Below, piece after piece: positions 24,683 to 32,289 of a DNA stretch of 64,000 nt. This DNA comes from CAYSUS01 sp964434165. Its GTDB lineage: Bacteria > Planctomycetota > Planctomycetia > Pirellulales > Thermoguttaceae. Numbering within the stretch: the stretch's first letter is position 1; each line of letters begins with the position of its first letter. A program made the translations under genes and the position numbers. The stretch is from positions 3,178 through 67,177 of the forward strand of contig CAYSUS010000038.1 of assembly GCA_964434165.1 (NCBI GenBank). The letters are read 5' to 3'. The notes under the pieces were generated by a model. That model was not told the DNA's origin. It saw only the letters and a list, made by a program, of their open reading frames with translations, and ran no database searches.

Positions 24683-25210
24683 ATGTCCACGCTGAAGAGC
24701 AATGTCTGGACCCAGATCGGCTGGACGTGGCGCGACCACGTCGAGACCGCGCCGATCATCGACTCGAACCGGCTTGTGTTCCGCGTGGAACTGGACCACG
24801 GGCCGGGGGAGACCCAGGCCGAGGCCGCGTGGCACGCCGAAGAGATGTCGCTCGGCGAGGGGCTGTCCACGACTCTCCACCTCGACGCCCTCCAGCAGCC
24901 GCTGTTCGGCGACACGCTCCTCTTCCGCTTCGTGCGACTGCGGGCGGTGCTGGTGATCAATCGCAGCCCGGCGGGCGGTCTGCTGCTGGTCGGCGGGGCG
25001 GCGAGCGATCCCTGGCATGCCCCCTTCGAATCGGCCGGCGACCGCATCAAGGTGATGCCCGGCGGGGCCGTGCTCCTGGCCGCGCCCCGCGAGGGCTGGC
25101 CGGTCGAGTCGGGCAGCACCGACCTGAAGCTGGAGGCCTCTGGCGGCGACGTGATCTACGACGTGGCCGTGCTGGGCAACACCGGCGCCGGCTCCTCATC
25201 CGGGTCTTAA
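24683..25210 (+). CDS. Phage-block structural protein with Ser-Gly tail
   Basis: 175 residues, beta-rich (NRLVFRVELDHGPGETQAEA, LLFRFVRLRAVLVINRSPAG, GGAVLLAAPREGWPVE), ending in NTGAGSSSGS. GGAGAACCGGC precedes the ATG at 24683. No specific family recognised; by position it may be a tail or joining protein. The terminal SSSGS matches the ends of the capsid protein and the appendage protein, so the three may share a processing, attachment or modification signal. Confidence 0.6.
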   Translation: MSTLKSNVWTQIGWTWRDHVETAPIIDSNRLVFRVELDHGPGETQAEAAWHAEEMSLGEGLSTTLHLDALQQPLFGDTLLFRFVRLRAVLVINRSPAGGLLLVGGAASDPWHAPFESAGDRIKVMPGGAVLLAAPREGWPVESGSTDLKLEASGGDVIYDVAVLGNTGAGSSSGS

Positions 25211-25254
25211 CGAGGCAGACCGCCTCGCCCCAAAGGGGCAGAGAGATTCGCACC

Positions 25255-25650
25255 ATGTCATTCCTCAGCGGAAAAGACGGAACCCTCTACCTGGGCGACG
25301 AGGAGCTGACGCCCGTCACGCGCTGGCGCCTGGAGCGGCGGTGCGCCGCCAGGTCGTACGTCGCCAACGACACGGGCGGAGCCCGCAGGCGCTTGCCCGG
25401 GGCCCGCGACGCCTCGGGCACGGTCGAGATCGTGGCCACCGACTCCGGCCACGCACCGGTCGAGGAAGGGGACGAGGTGCTGCTCAAGCTCCACCTCGAC
25501 CGCTCGGGCAGCAACTACCTGGACGTCCCGGCCGTGATCGATCGCGTGCGCATGGAGGTGGAGATCAGCGAAGGCCGGATCGTGGGCTTCACGGTCGAGT
25601 TTTCCGGCAACGGGCCGGTGGTGGCCCACGGGGTGTTGGCGAAGGAGTAA
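25255..25650 (+). CDS. Tail-tube-like phage protein
   Basis: 131 residues. The start MSFLSGKDGTLYLGDEELTPVTRWRL, followed by VEIVATDSGHAPVEEGDEVLLKLHLD and VEISEGRIVGFTVEFSGNGPV, is the layout of small tail-tube or phage-tail assembly proteins: a short N-terminal Gly-x-L-Y-L strand, a central beta sandwich and the terminal VEFSGNG strand. The ATG at 25255 follows AGAGAG at -11. Tube identity is inferred; no sheath gene was seen. Confidence 0.65.
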   Translation: MSFLSGKDGTLYLGDEELTPVTRWRLERRCAARSYVANDTGGARRRLPGARDASGTVEIVATDSGHAPVEEGDEVLLKLHLDRSGSNYLDVPAVIDRVRMEVEISEGRIVGFTVEFSGNGPVVAHGVLAKE

Positions 25651-25762
25651 GTGGGTAGTCGGTGAGTGGTTACAAGGTGAGTGGTGAGTAAGTGGGCGTG
25701 GCGTACCTCGAACTTCCGTACTCATTGAGTAGTTTTCAATCCCTGACCCCGGACTCCCGACC

Positions 25763-25966
25763 ATGCCCCAATCGTCCAACGACCTTGCGGCCGAACTGGC
25801 CGAGCAATCGAGCCGTCTGGCGGCCCTGGAACGTGTCGCCGGCGATAGCCACCAACTTGCCGCGGAGATCCTTCGCGCCGCGCGTGCGACGGCCGCGACC
25901 GTCGAGCAGATCGTCGAGCACGGCGTGCGGCTTCGCGACCCGCCCGAAGCGGTGTGGGGTGAATGA
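25763..25966 (+). CDS. Small helical protein, possible assembly chaperone
   Basis: 67 residues, almost wholly helical with heptads (LAAELAEQSSRLAALERV, HQLAAEILRAARATAATVEQIVEHGV). It lies directly after the tail-tube-like gene, where tail-assembly chaperones often sit, but no tape measure follows. Two other frames are also open here; this one has the better codon third-position GC and a coherent helix pattern. The leader is GACTCCCGACC with no Shine-Dalgarno. Confidence 0.5.
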   Translation: MPQSSNDLAAELAEQSSRLAALERVAGDSHQLAAEILRAARATAATVEQIVEHGVRLRDPPEAVWGE

Positions 25967-26022
25967 GTGGCGAGTGGTGGGCACGTGAGTGACGGCTCCG
26001 CGTTGGGCACTTCGACAGTTCG

Positions 26023-26056
26023 AGACTTCCCGAAGTCTTGGAAACTCCGGAAGTCT
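26023..26056. repeat. Dispersed palindromic repeat, copy E
   Basis: AGACTTCCCGAAGTCTTGG followed by AAACTCCGGAAGTCT, a slightly degenerate two-arm copy between two phage-block genes. Confidence 0.6.
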
Positions 26057-26110
26057 GACAATCGCCTATCCCTGACCCCTGACTCCTCCTACTCCCAACT
26101 TCCTTCTCCC

Positions 26111-26956
26111 ATGTTCGTCCCCTTCAAAGAACTGGCCGGTTCGCCGGTCGAAGAGTACGGCGAGCTCGGCTTCGCCGCCCGGCGCGAGCTGCTCGTCGCC
26201 TGGGAAGATCGCGAGGCCTTCGCGGCCGAGGTGCTGGGCATCGCCTCGGAGCACGGCGGCAGTCCTCCGGTCGCGTATCCCGGCAAACCAGCCGTGCGCG
26301 CCGTGAGCCTCCGCTACGAGGCGCTCGATCCGGACAGCCCCGACTGCAAGGACCTTGCCGACCTGGGCGCCGACCTGAACAGCTACTCGAGCTCGTTCGC
26401 CCGGGCCCGCGTGGAATACCGGACCGTGGTCAGCCAGCGGGGCGACGGGCCCAAGGTGCCGGCGGGGACGTATCTGACGTACCGGATGCGGTTCTCGGCC
26501 GAATACGTGCCGCTTCCCGCCCGGGCGTGGCACTGGGAGGACGATCCGGCGATCCTCGTGCCCGACGATTTGAACCTGGCCATGACCGTGCCGGTGACCG
26601 AGCACCAGGTCACCTGGCACCAGGTGGTCAATCCGCCGTGGCAGGCGATCCGCGACTTGCAGGGCCGCGTGAACGCCGGCGAGTTCCTGGGCGCTGCGCC
26701 GGGCACGGTGCTGCTGGAAGGGGCCGACGCCGACAAGCACTTCCAGACCGGGTTCGACGCGGAAAACCCGGAGCTTTTCTGGCGGATCCGCTACGTGTTC
26801 CGCGAGCGGGCGATCAAGTTCGGCAGCGAGGTCTTCGGCTGGAACGCCCAGTTCCGTGAGAAGCCGGCCGGCTGGGTCGATCTGGTGCAGAACGGCCGGC
26901 ACATCTACGAGCCGGGCGACTTCGGGCCCCTGTTCCAGTTCGCCGCCATTGATTGA
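26111..26956 (+). CDS. Phage-block protein of unknown function
   Basis: 281 residues starting MFVPFKELAGSPVEEYGELGFAARREL. Mixed alpha/beta, with no membrane segments. Notable segments are AVSLRYEALDPDSPDCKDLADLGADLNSY, YLTYRMRFSAEYVPLP and a C-terminal FRERAIKFGSEVFGWNAQFRE. Its size and place after the tail-tube-like gene suggest a virion or tail protein, perhaps a baseplate component, but no family is recognised. The leader TTCCTTCTCCC is entirely pyrimidine and abuts the ATG. Confidence 0.6.
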   Translation: MFVPFKELAGSPVEEYGELGFAARRELLVAWEDREAFAAEVLGIASEHGGSPPVAYPGKPAVRAVSLRYEALDPDSPDCKDLADLGADLNSYSSSFARARVEYRTVVSQRGDGPKVPAGTYLTYRMRFSAEYVPLPARAWHWEDDPAILVPDDLNLAMTVPVTEHQVTWHQVVNPPWQAIRDLQGRVNAGEFLGAAPGTVLLEGADADKHFQTGFDAENPELFWRIRYVFRERAIKFGSEVFGWNAQFREKPAGWVDLVQNGRHIYEPGDFGPLFQFAAID

Positions 26957-26979
26957 ACTCGGAGGTCGGAAGTCTCGAC
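26957..26979. repeat. Dispersed palindromic repeat, partial copy F
   Basis: CTCGGAGGTCGGAAGTCTCGACC: a single degenerate arm directly after the stop codon at 26956. Confidence 0.4.
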
Positions 26980-27045
26980 CTGGCGAAGCACGCATCGCTC
27001 CATCATCATTCGTCACTCACCACTCCCTCCACTCCCTACTCCCCC

Positions 27046-28203
27046 ATGCCCTCCTCCCTTCCTCCCGTCCGACCCGGCGAGCCGCTCTCGGCTGCCAAGC
27101 AGAACGGCCTCGTGGATCGCGTCAACGCGCTTGGGCACTTTGCGGTCGGCGGGTCGCTGGCCGCGGCGCAGGGGGCGGGTGGACCGCGCGTTGCCATGCG
27201 CGACTTGCCGCGTCTGGCGGTCTGGCAGCTCGCCGGGCCGCTGGAGCGCGCCGCGACCGGCGGCATCCCCGACGACGTCCCCAGCGCCGCGGCCGTGACC
27301 GTCTGGTACTACGCCCCCGACGGCAACCCGCCCGAGAACGAGTACCAGGACGCCGAGGCCAGCACACGCGCGGCGCGGATCTACCACGTTGGCGGCTTCC
27401 CCGGCGACCAGCGGGCGAAGCTCGCCGCGCTCGATCCGGCCACGCCGGGCTGCCTGGGCACGCCGAGGCTGGGGCCGGGCGACTGGGTCGCGGCGCGGTT
27501 CAGCTCCCAGAGCGGGCGGTGGGAGATCCTCACCGGGCCGGAGGACCTGTGGCGGTTCGAGTTGAAGACCCGCCTGGTGCCGAACGGCGATCCGGACGTC
27601 CCCAGCACGGCCGAGGCCTACCTCGTCGTGTTCGATCCCGAAGAGGGCGAGTACGTCAAGACCACGGTCGAGTTCCCGGTGGCCGACTTCCTCGACCTCT
27701 GGCGGGGCGAGCCGGGCGACCGAGGCTACGCCAGGCGCATCGCTGATTCGCACCTGGCGGCGGGATGGGAGGTCGTGATCCTCGGCAGCGAGTCGCCGAG
27801 CAGTTCCGGCGAGTCCAGCTCGGGGGATTCGTCCAGCGGCGAGTCGAGCAGCTCGGGGGAGAGCAGCTCCGGCCCCGGCAATGGCCTGACCGTTTCGCTC
27901 GATGTCGTGGTCTGCGACCCGTATCGGCTGGGCGACTACCTGCACTTCCCGCAGCGGAGGCTGAGCTTCGTCGAGGGGATTCTCGTGGGCATCGATCCGC
28001 TTCCCGACGAGACCGTGTACGTCTGCTGCCCGGACGGATCGAGCGCAGACTCCTCCAGCGGCGACTCCTCCAGCGGCGAGTCTTCCAGCGGCGAGCCGCC
28101 CGTCAGCGGATCGTCGAGCGGAGACGGCTCCAGCGGCGAACCGTCCGGCGGGGAGGTCTCCAGCGGCGTAACCTGCAGTGCCTGGAGGGCGCTCCACCCA
28201 TGA
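27046..28203 (+). CDS. Appendage-like protein with SSSGE repeat tracts
   Basis: 385 residues. The N-terminus PPVRPGEPLSAAKQNGLVDRVNAL is a short helix pattern seen at the start of phage appendage proteins ('G-x-P-hydrophobic-A-x-x-x-N-x-L-v-d'). The middle is beta-rich (VTVWYYAPDG, GDWVAARFSSQSGRWEIL). Two low-complexity tracts of SSSGE/SSGDS units lie at about 245-285 and 333-375, separated by a globular insert (LTVSLDVVVCDPYRLGDYL) with a CC pair. It may be a fibre or surface protein whose Ser tracts are glycosylation targets. The function is not established. Confidence 0.65.
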   Translation: MPSSLPPVRPGEPLSAAKQNGLVDRVNALGHFAVGGSLAAAQGAGGPRVAMRDLPRLAVWQLAGPLERAATGGIPDDVPSAAAVTVWYYAPDGNPPENEYQDAEASTRAARIYHVGGFPGDQRAKLAALDPATPGCLGTPRLGPGDWVAARFSSQSGRWEILTGPEDLWRFELKTRLVPNGDPDVPSTAEAYLVVFDPEEGEYVKTTVEFPVADFLDLWRGEPGDRGYARRIADSHLAAGWEVVILGSESPSSSGESSSGDSSSGESSSSGESSSGPGNGLTVSLDVVVCDPYRLGDYLHFPQRRLSFVEGILVGIDPLPDETVYVCCPDGSSADSSSGDSSSGESSSGEPPVSGSSSGDGSSGEPSGGEVSSGVTCSAWRALHP

Positions 28204-28385
28204 ATTCCGACGCGCCGCGCAACGACGACCAGATCGCCGCCCTTAAGGCCCTGTGCCGGCGGTGTCCGCGATGGGACGCGCAGACCTCCGGCTGCAAGCT
28301 CCTCCGCGCCTGCGAGCGCAAGGCCCTGACGCGGTCGCTGTGGCACCTGGGGCACTGCCCGTGCCGCGAAGAAAGGAAATGGTGA
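28200..28385 (+). CDS. Small Cys-rich, probably zinc-binding protein
   Basis: 61 residues; the ATG overlaps the preceding stop (ATGA). Six cysteines: C19xxC22, C32, C38 and C53xC55, with basic surroundings (ERKALTRSLWHLGHCPCREERKW). The spacing suggests one zinc-ribbon or treble-clef site with extra ligands. Tiny Cys-rich proteins of this sort follow appendage genes in many prophages. No specific family recognised. Confidence 0.6.
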   Translation: MNSDAPRNDDQIAALKALCRRCPRWDAQTSGCKLLRACERKALTRSLWHLGHCPCREERKW

Positions 28386-28463
28386 AAAGGCCGGGGTCAG
28401 GGTTTGAGATAAGGTGTCGGGACACTAGTCATTCGTCATTCGTCAATCTTCGTTCCCAGTCCC

Positions 28464-29444
28464 ATGCTCTTTATCAGCGGTTATCCCGGCGACGTGGGCG
28501 GGGCCAACACCGAGTGCTGGCACACGGTGCGCCTGTGGCGGCGGTTCGGCCTGGACGTGACGCTCGTTCCCACGTGGAAGGCCAACGAGAAATGGAGGAC
28601 GCGCCTGGACGCCATCGGCTGCCGCACGGTCGAGACCACGCCCGAGGGCCTGAAGGAGGTGCCGGGGCTGCCGGGCGGCGTGGTCGTCTCGTTCTGCAAC
28701 GCGAACTTCCTGGCCGCGGCGGACCGGTTCCGCGACCTGGGCTGCCGCATCGTGTGGCTGAACTGCATGACCTGGCTGTTCGCCGAGGAGCGGAGGCACT
28801 ACCAGCGGCGCGGGCCGTTCGACGCCTACGTGTTCCAGAGTCGGCACCAGCAGGAGCAGCTCGGGCCGCAGCTTGCGCGGTTCGGCGCCTCGGCCGAGCA
28901 GTTCCATTCGATTCGAGGGGCGTTCTGCCTCGAGGAGTTCCCCTTCCGGCCGCTTTCGCACGAGAGGGGCACTCCGCTGGTCATCGGCCGCATCAGCCGG
29001 GCGGCGCGGGACAAGTATTCCAGCAACACCTGGCCCATCTACCGCCGCATCCCGCACCCGGTGCGCGCGAGGTTGATGGCCTGGGACCGCGCGGTCGAGC
29101 GGAAGCTCGGCACCCCGCCCGACTGGGCCGAGTGCCTCCCGGCCGGGGCCGAGTCGCCCCAGGAGTTCCTCGGCAAGCTGCATTGCATGGTGCAAGTCAA
29201 CGGCGGGGCGGGCGAGAACTGGCCGCGCTCGGGCCTGGAGGCCATGAGCAGCGGCGTGCCCGTCGTGGTGCAGAACCAGTGGGGCTGGAAGGAGATGGTC
29301 CGCCACGGCCAGACCGGGTTCCTCTGCGAGAGCGACGACGAGCTGGCCTACCACGCGGCCCGGCTGGCGTACGACGAGCCGTACCGGATGGAGATCGCGC
29401 GCCAGGCCCGGCGAACGCTCCAGGAGGAGCTGGCCAACGCGTAA
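28464..29444 (+). CDS. Family 4-type glycosyltransferase
   Basis: 326 residues with GT-B fold character: N-terminal LFISGYPGDVGGANTECWHTVRLWRRFG (glycine-rich acceptor-side loop), then VIGRISRAARDKYS and ENWPRSGLEAMSSGVPVVVQNQWGWKEMVRHGQTGFL near residue 252, where E-x7-E is the nucleotide-sugar site of GT4 enzymes. It is the first gene of a six-gene sugar-transfer cassette inside the phage block. The 'TATCC...CAGTCCC' leader again lacks a Shine-Dalgarno and follows a CATTCGT repeat. Donor and acceptor unknown. Confidence 0.85.
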   Translation: MLFISGYPGDVGGANTECWHTVRLWRRFGLDVTLVPTWKANEKWRTRLDAIGCRTVETTPEGLKEVPGLPGGVVVSFCNANFLAAADRFRDLGCRIVWLNCMTWLFAEERRHYQRRGPFDAYVFQSRHQQEQLGPQLARFGASAEQFHSIRGAFCLEEFPFRPLSHERGTPLVIGRISRAARDKYSSNTWPIYRRIPHPVRARLMAWDRAVERKLGTPPDWAECLPAGAESPQEFLGKLHCMVQVNGGAGENWPRSGLEAMSSGVPVVVQNQWGWKEMVRHGQTGFLCESDDELAYHAARLAYDEPYRMEIARQARRTLQEELANA

Positions 29445-29590
29445 GTCATCTGGTCGGGGTGGAAGAAGCTCCTGGAAGGGTTGCAGCGAGGCGTTTCATC
29501 GAGTGCTCCTTCGATGGATCGGGACAGCGCTATCGCGCGGCGCCTGCCATCGGATCATGACCAGAAGCCCCCCCACGGCAGGCGAACCCC

Positions 29591-30070
29591 ATGTTCACGC
29601 GCATGACTATCGGCCCCACGCTGTGCAGGGCCCTGTGCGAAAGGCTGCGTCCGGGCATGGTGACGCTGGAGTGCGGTTCCGGGCTGTCCACGCTCGTGTT
29701 CCTGGCCGCCGGATGCCGGCACACCGCCCTGGAGCACGATCCGCGTTTCGCTCCGCCGCTGGACGGCGTGCGATGCGTTCCTCTGGCCGGCGACCCGCCC
29801 TGGTACGACTGGGTGCCCTCGTCGTCCTACGATCTGATCCTCGTCGACGGGCCGCCCCAGGCCCGGGGCGGGCGGCTGGGAATCCTGCGGGTCGCCGAGG
29901 CGCTGTTCCGTCCGACGTGCACCGTGATCCTCGACGACACCGATCGGGGGGAGGAGCGGGCGCTGGCGCGGAGAATCGCCTCGCAATTCCGGCTCGATCT
30001 GGAGAACGTCGCCCCGCGCCACGCGCAGGACTTCGGGCGGTGTTTCTCGATTCTCTCACCACGGGGCTGA
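29591..30070 (+). CDS. Class I SAM-dependent methyltransferase-like protein
   Basis: 159 residues. VTLECGSGLSTLVFLAAG near residue 24 is a SAM-binding motif I with E-C-G-S-G, ALEHD near 47 supplies the acidic residue after strand 2, and SSYDLILVDGPP near 78 is motif IV. The small size fits the core fold with no extra domain. It lies between glycosyltransferases, so O-methylation of a sugar or of a nucleoside is plausible. The target is unknown. Confidence 0.75.
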   Translation: MFTRMTIGPTLCRALCERLRPGMVTLECGSGLSTLVFLAAGCRHTALEHDPRFAPPLDGVRCVPLAGDPPWYDWVPSSSYDLILVDGPPQARGGRLGILRVAEALFRPTCTVILDDTDRGEERALARRIASQFRLDLENVAPRHAQDFGRCFSILSPRG

Positions 30071-30075
30071 AGCGC

Positions 30076-30852
30076 ATGATCTGGAGCGTGGCTGTCACGA
30101 CCGCGCCGCGGCGACGGCCGACTCTCGATCGGACTCTCGCGAGCCTGGCCGCATCGGGCTTCGACGCGGGGACGGTCTTCTCCGATCGCGAAAGGGGCAC
30201 GGACCTGGCGCGTGCGACGAATTGGACGATCGTCGTGCAGGCCGAGCGCGTGGGTGCCTGGCGCAACTGGCTGATCGCGCTGGAGCGCCTCGTGACGGGC
30301 GAGCCCGAGGCGCAAGCCCTGCTCCTCTGCCAGGACGACGTCCTGTTTTGCCGCGGGCTGCGGGCCTACCTGGAGCGCACGCTGTGGCCCGACGGCGACG
30401 CGGCGGCGTGCTCGCCGTACTGCCCCGCGCTGTACCGGTCGGACGAATCGGGCTGGCACCGCGAGGATCATGGCTGGGACCTCGTGGGCGCCCAGTGCTG
30501 GGCGATTCCCCGGCCGGCCGCCGAGGCGATCCTCCGCGACCTGGGCCGCGTGAAGGCCGACAAGCAGATCGACGCCCGCATCGGGCGATGGGCCCTCCAG
30601 ACCGGCCGATCGGTGTGGTACCACACGCCCAGCCTGGCCGAGCACCTCGCGCCCGTCAATTCCGCCCTCGGACACAACGTGGACGGCCCGCGCCGCCGGG
30701 CCGCCGATTTCGTGGGCGAGTCGCACGACGTCTCAGGATGTGAAAGGGTGCGATTCCCTCACGACGGCCCTTCACGGGACGCGTCGCGCCGCCCCGCACC
30801 CCCGTCCCGATCGGTCAGGAGCCTCCCATGCCAGACGTTCAGGTCGCCGTGA
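30076..30852 (+). CDS. Glycosyltransferase-like protein (GT-A type)
   Basis: 258 residues. The opening WSVAVTTAPRRRPTLDRTLASLAASGFD is the GT-A first strand and helix. NWLIALERL followed by LLLCQDDVLFCRGL near residue 91 contains a QDD metal-binding motif in place of DxD. WHREDHGWDLVGAQCWAIPRPAAE follows. The ATG at 30076 starts five bases after the preceding stop. The last 25 bases overlap the next gene. Similar proteins are found in planctomycete phage regions. Substrates unknown. Confidence 0.7.
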   Translation: MIWSVAVTTAPRRRPTLDRTLASLAASGFDAGTVFSDRERGTDLARATNWTIVVQAERVGAWRNWLIALERLVTGEPEAQALLLCQDDVLFCRGLRAYLERTLWPDGDAAACSPYCPALYRSDESGWHREDHGWDLVGAQCWAIPRPAAEAILRDLGRVKADKQIDARIGRWALQTGRSVWYHTPSLAEHLAPVNSALGHNVDGPRRRAADFVGESHDVSGCERVRFPHDGPSRDASRRPAPPSRSVRSLPCQTFRSP

Positions 30853-31565
30853 CGGCCTTCCCCAACAACTGGTCGCGCCTGGAAGCGTTCGACGAGTGCG
30901 CCCGCTCGCACCGCGAGAAGATCACGGCTAGCCGGCACGCGATGGGCCCGATGATCGTGGCCGCCGAGCGGGTCGAGGCGCCGTTTGCCCTGGCCCTCGA
31001 GCGCCTGTGCCGTCGGCACGGCTGCCTGCTCCACTGGCACGAGCCGCCGGCCGACATCGGGCGCAACAGCAACTTCCTGTGGGAAATGTGCACCTGCCCC
31101 TACGTGGTGTGGACGCAGGAGGATAACACGTTCTTTCACCACGTGGATATCTCTTCCGACATCGACTTCCTGCACGCGCACCAAGACTGCCTGATCGTCC
31201 GCTACGTGGGATCGCACTTGATCCGCATCCTCGGCGAGGTACCCGGCACGGACCTCTTGGAGGTGGACCGCGGCGGGCCATGGCCGTTCACGGACATGGC
31301 CCACCTGCGGCAACGGGAGAGGTTCTCCGCGCGGATCGGCCCGCAGCCGGAGGGCGCCGCGTTCGGCATGGCCGAGGCGAGGCTCGGCAGCCGCGTCGCG
31401 CGCCGGCCCGACTGCCGCGTTCTGATGCGCAAGGTGCAGCCGGCCTTCCACGCCGACGTGGGCCGGATCCTCTCGACGCAAAGGTCGCGCTGGCCCGAAG
31501 ACGCGGTCGAGCCGGCGCTGCCGCCGCGCCTGGCCTGGCTGCTGGACGAGGAGGCTTCGCCGTGA
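30828..31565 (+). CDS. Glycosyltransferase-like protein
   Basis: 245 residues. QVAVTAFPNNWSRLEAFDECARSH opens a GT-A-like domain. PYVVWTQEDNTFFHHVDIS near residue 92 holds a Q-E-D motif where DxD is expected, and GPWPFTDMAHLRQRERF follows. The ATG lies inside the end of the previous gene, and the stop overlaps the next start (GTGA), so the cassette is translationally coupled. Assigned to a sugar-transfer role by fold pattern and context; the exact family is not recognised. Confidence 0.6.
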   Translation: MPDVQVAVTAFPNNWSRLEAFDECARSHREKITASRHAMGPMIVAAERVEAPFALALERLCRRHGCLLHWHEPPADIGRNSNFLWEMCTCPYVVWTQEDNTFFHHVDISSDIDFLHAHQDCLIVRYVGSHLIRILGEVPGTDLLEVDRGGPWPFTDMAHLRQRERFSARIGPQPEGAAFGMAEARLGSRVARRPDCRVLMRKVQPAFHADVGRILSTQRSRWPEDAVEPALPPRLAWLLDEEASP

Positions 31566-32278
31566 AGATCGCCGCCGTGTGCTGCACGTTCCTCCGCCCC
31601 GGGCCGCTGGGCCGGATGATCCGCTGCTTTCTGGAGCAGGACTACCCGGCGGAGCTTCGCGAGCTGGTCGTCCTGGACGACGCCGGCCAGTACGACGATC
31701 AAGAGGGCGACCGCTGGCGCCTCGTGTCGCGCGACCAGCGTTATCCCACGCTCGGCGAGAAGCGGAACGCGGCCGCGGCCCTGGTCTCCCCCGACGTCGA
31801 GGCCCTGGCCGTGTGGGACGACGACGACGTGTATCTGCCCTGGGCCCTTTCCGCCTCGGCCGCCGCGCTGGAAAAGGCCCCGTGGTCCCGACCCAGCCTC
31901 GTGCTCCACGAGCAGCCCGACGGCACCTTCCGGCGGCACCGCACGGGCGGGCTGTTCCACGGCGGCTGGGCCTACACGCGCGAGGCCTTCGCCCGCGTGG
32001 GCGGCTACGCGGCGATGGACAACGGCGAGGACCAGGACCTCGCCCGGCGCATGCGCAAGGCGGAAATCGCCTCGGCCGACCCCGTAGAGTCGGGCTTCGA
32101 GCCGTTCTACGTGTACTGCTGGGGTCCGGAGGGCGGCTACCATCTCTCGAGCATGGGCTCGCGAGGCTACGAGCGCCTGGGCCGGCGGCCCGCCGACAAG
32201 GCCGTGCTGCGAATCGCCTGGCGCCGCGACTACTCGCGCCCGGTGATCCTGCCCGAGGTGCACCCCCGCGCGTTCTGA
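31562..32278 (+). CDS. Family 2 glycosyltransferase
   Basis: 238 residues from GTG 31562 (GTGA overlap). Classic GT2 order: KIAAVCCTFLRPGPLGRMIRCFLEQDY, LRELVVLDDAGQ, YPTLGEKRNAAAAL, then EALAVWDDDDVYLPWALS near residue 82, where DDD binds the metal and nucleotide sugar, and a later HGGWAYTREAFARVGGY with NGEDQDLARRM (the E-D acceptor-side base). All signatures look intact. Confidence 0.88.
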   Translation: MKIAAVCCTFLRPGPLGRMIRCFLEQDYPAELRELVVLDDAGQYDDQEGDRWRLVSRDQRYPTLGEKRNAAAALVSPDVEALAVWDDDDVYLPWALSASAAALEKAPWSRPSLVLHEQPDGTFRRHRTGGLFHGGWAYTREAFARVGGYAAMDNGEDQDLARRMRKAEIASADPVESGFEPFYVYCWGPEGGYHLSSMGSRGYERLGRRPADKAVLRIAWRRDYSRPVILPEVHPRAF

Positions 32279-32289
32279 AGGGAGCGCCC

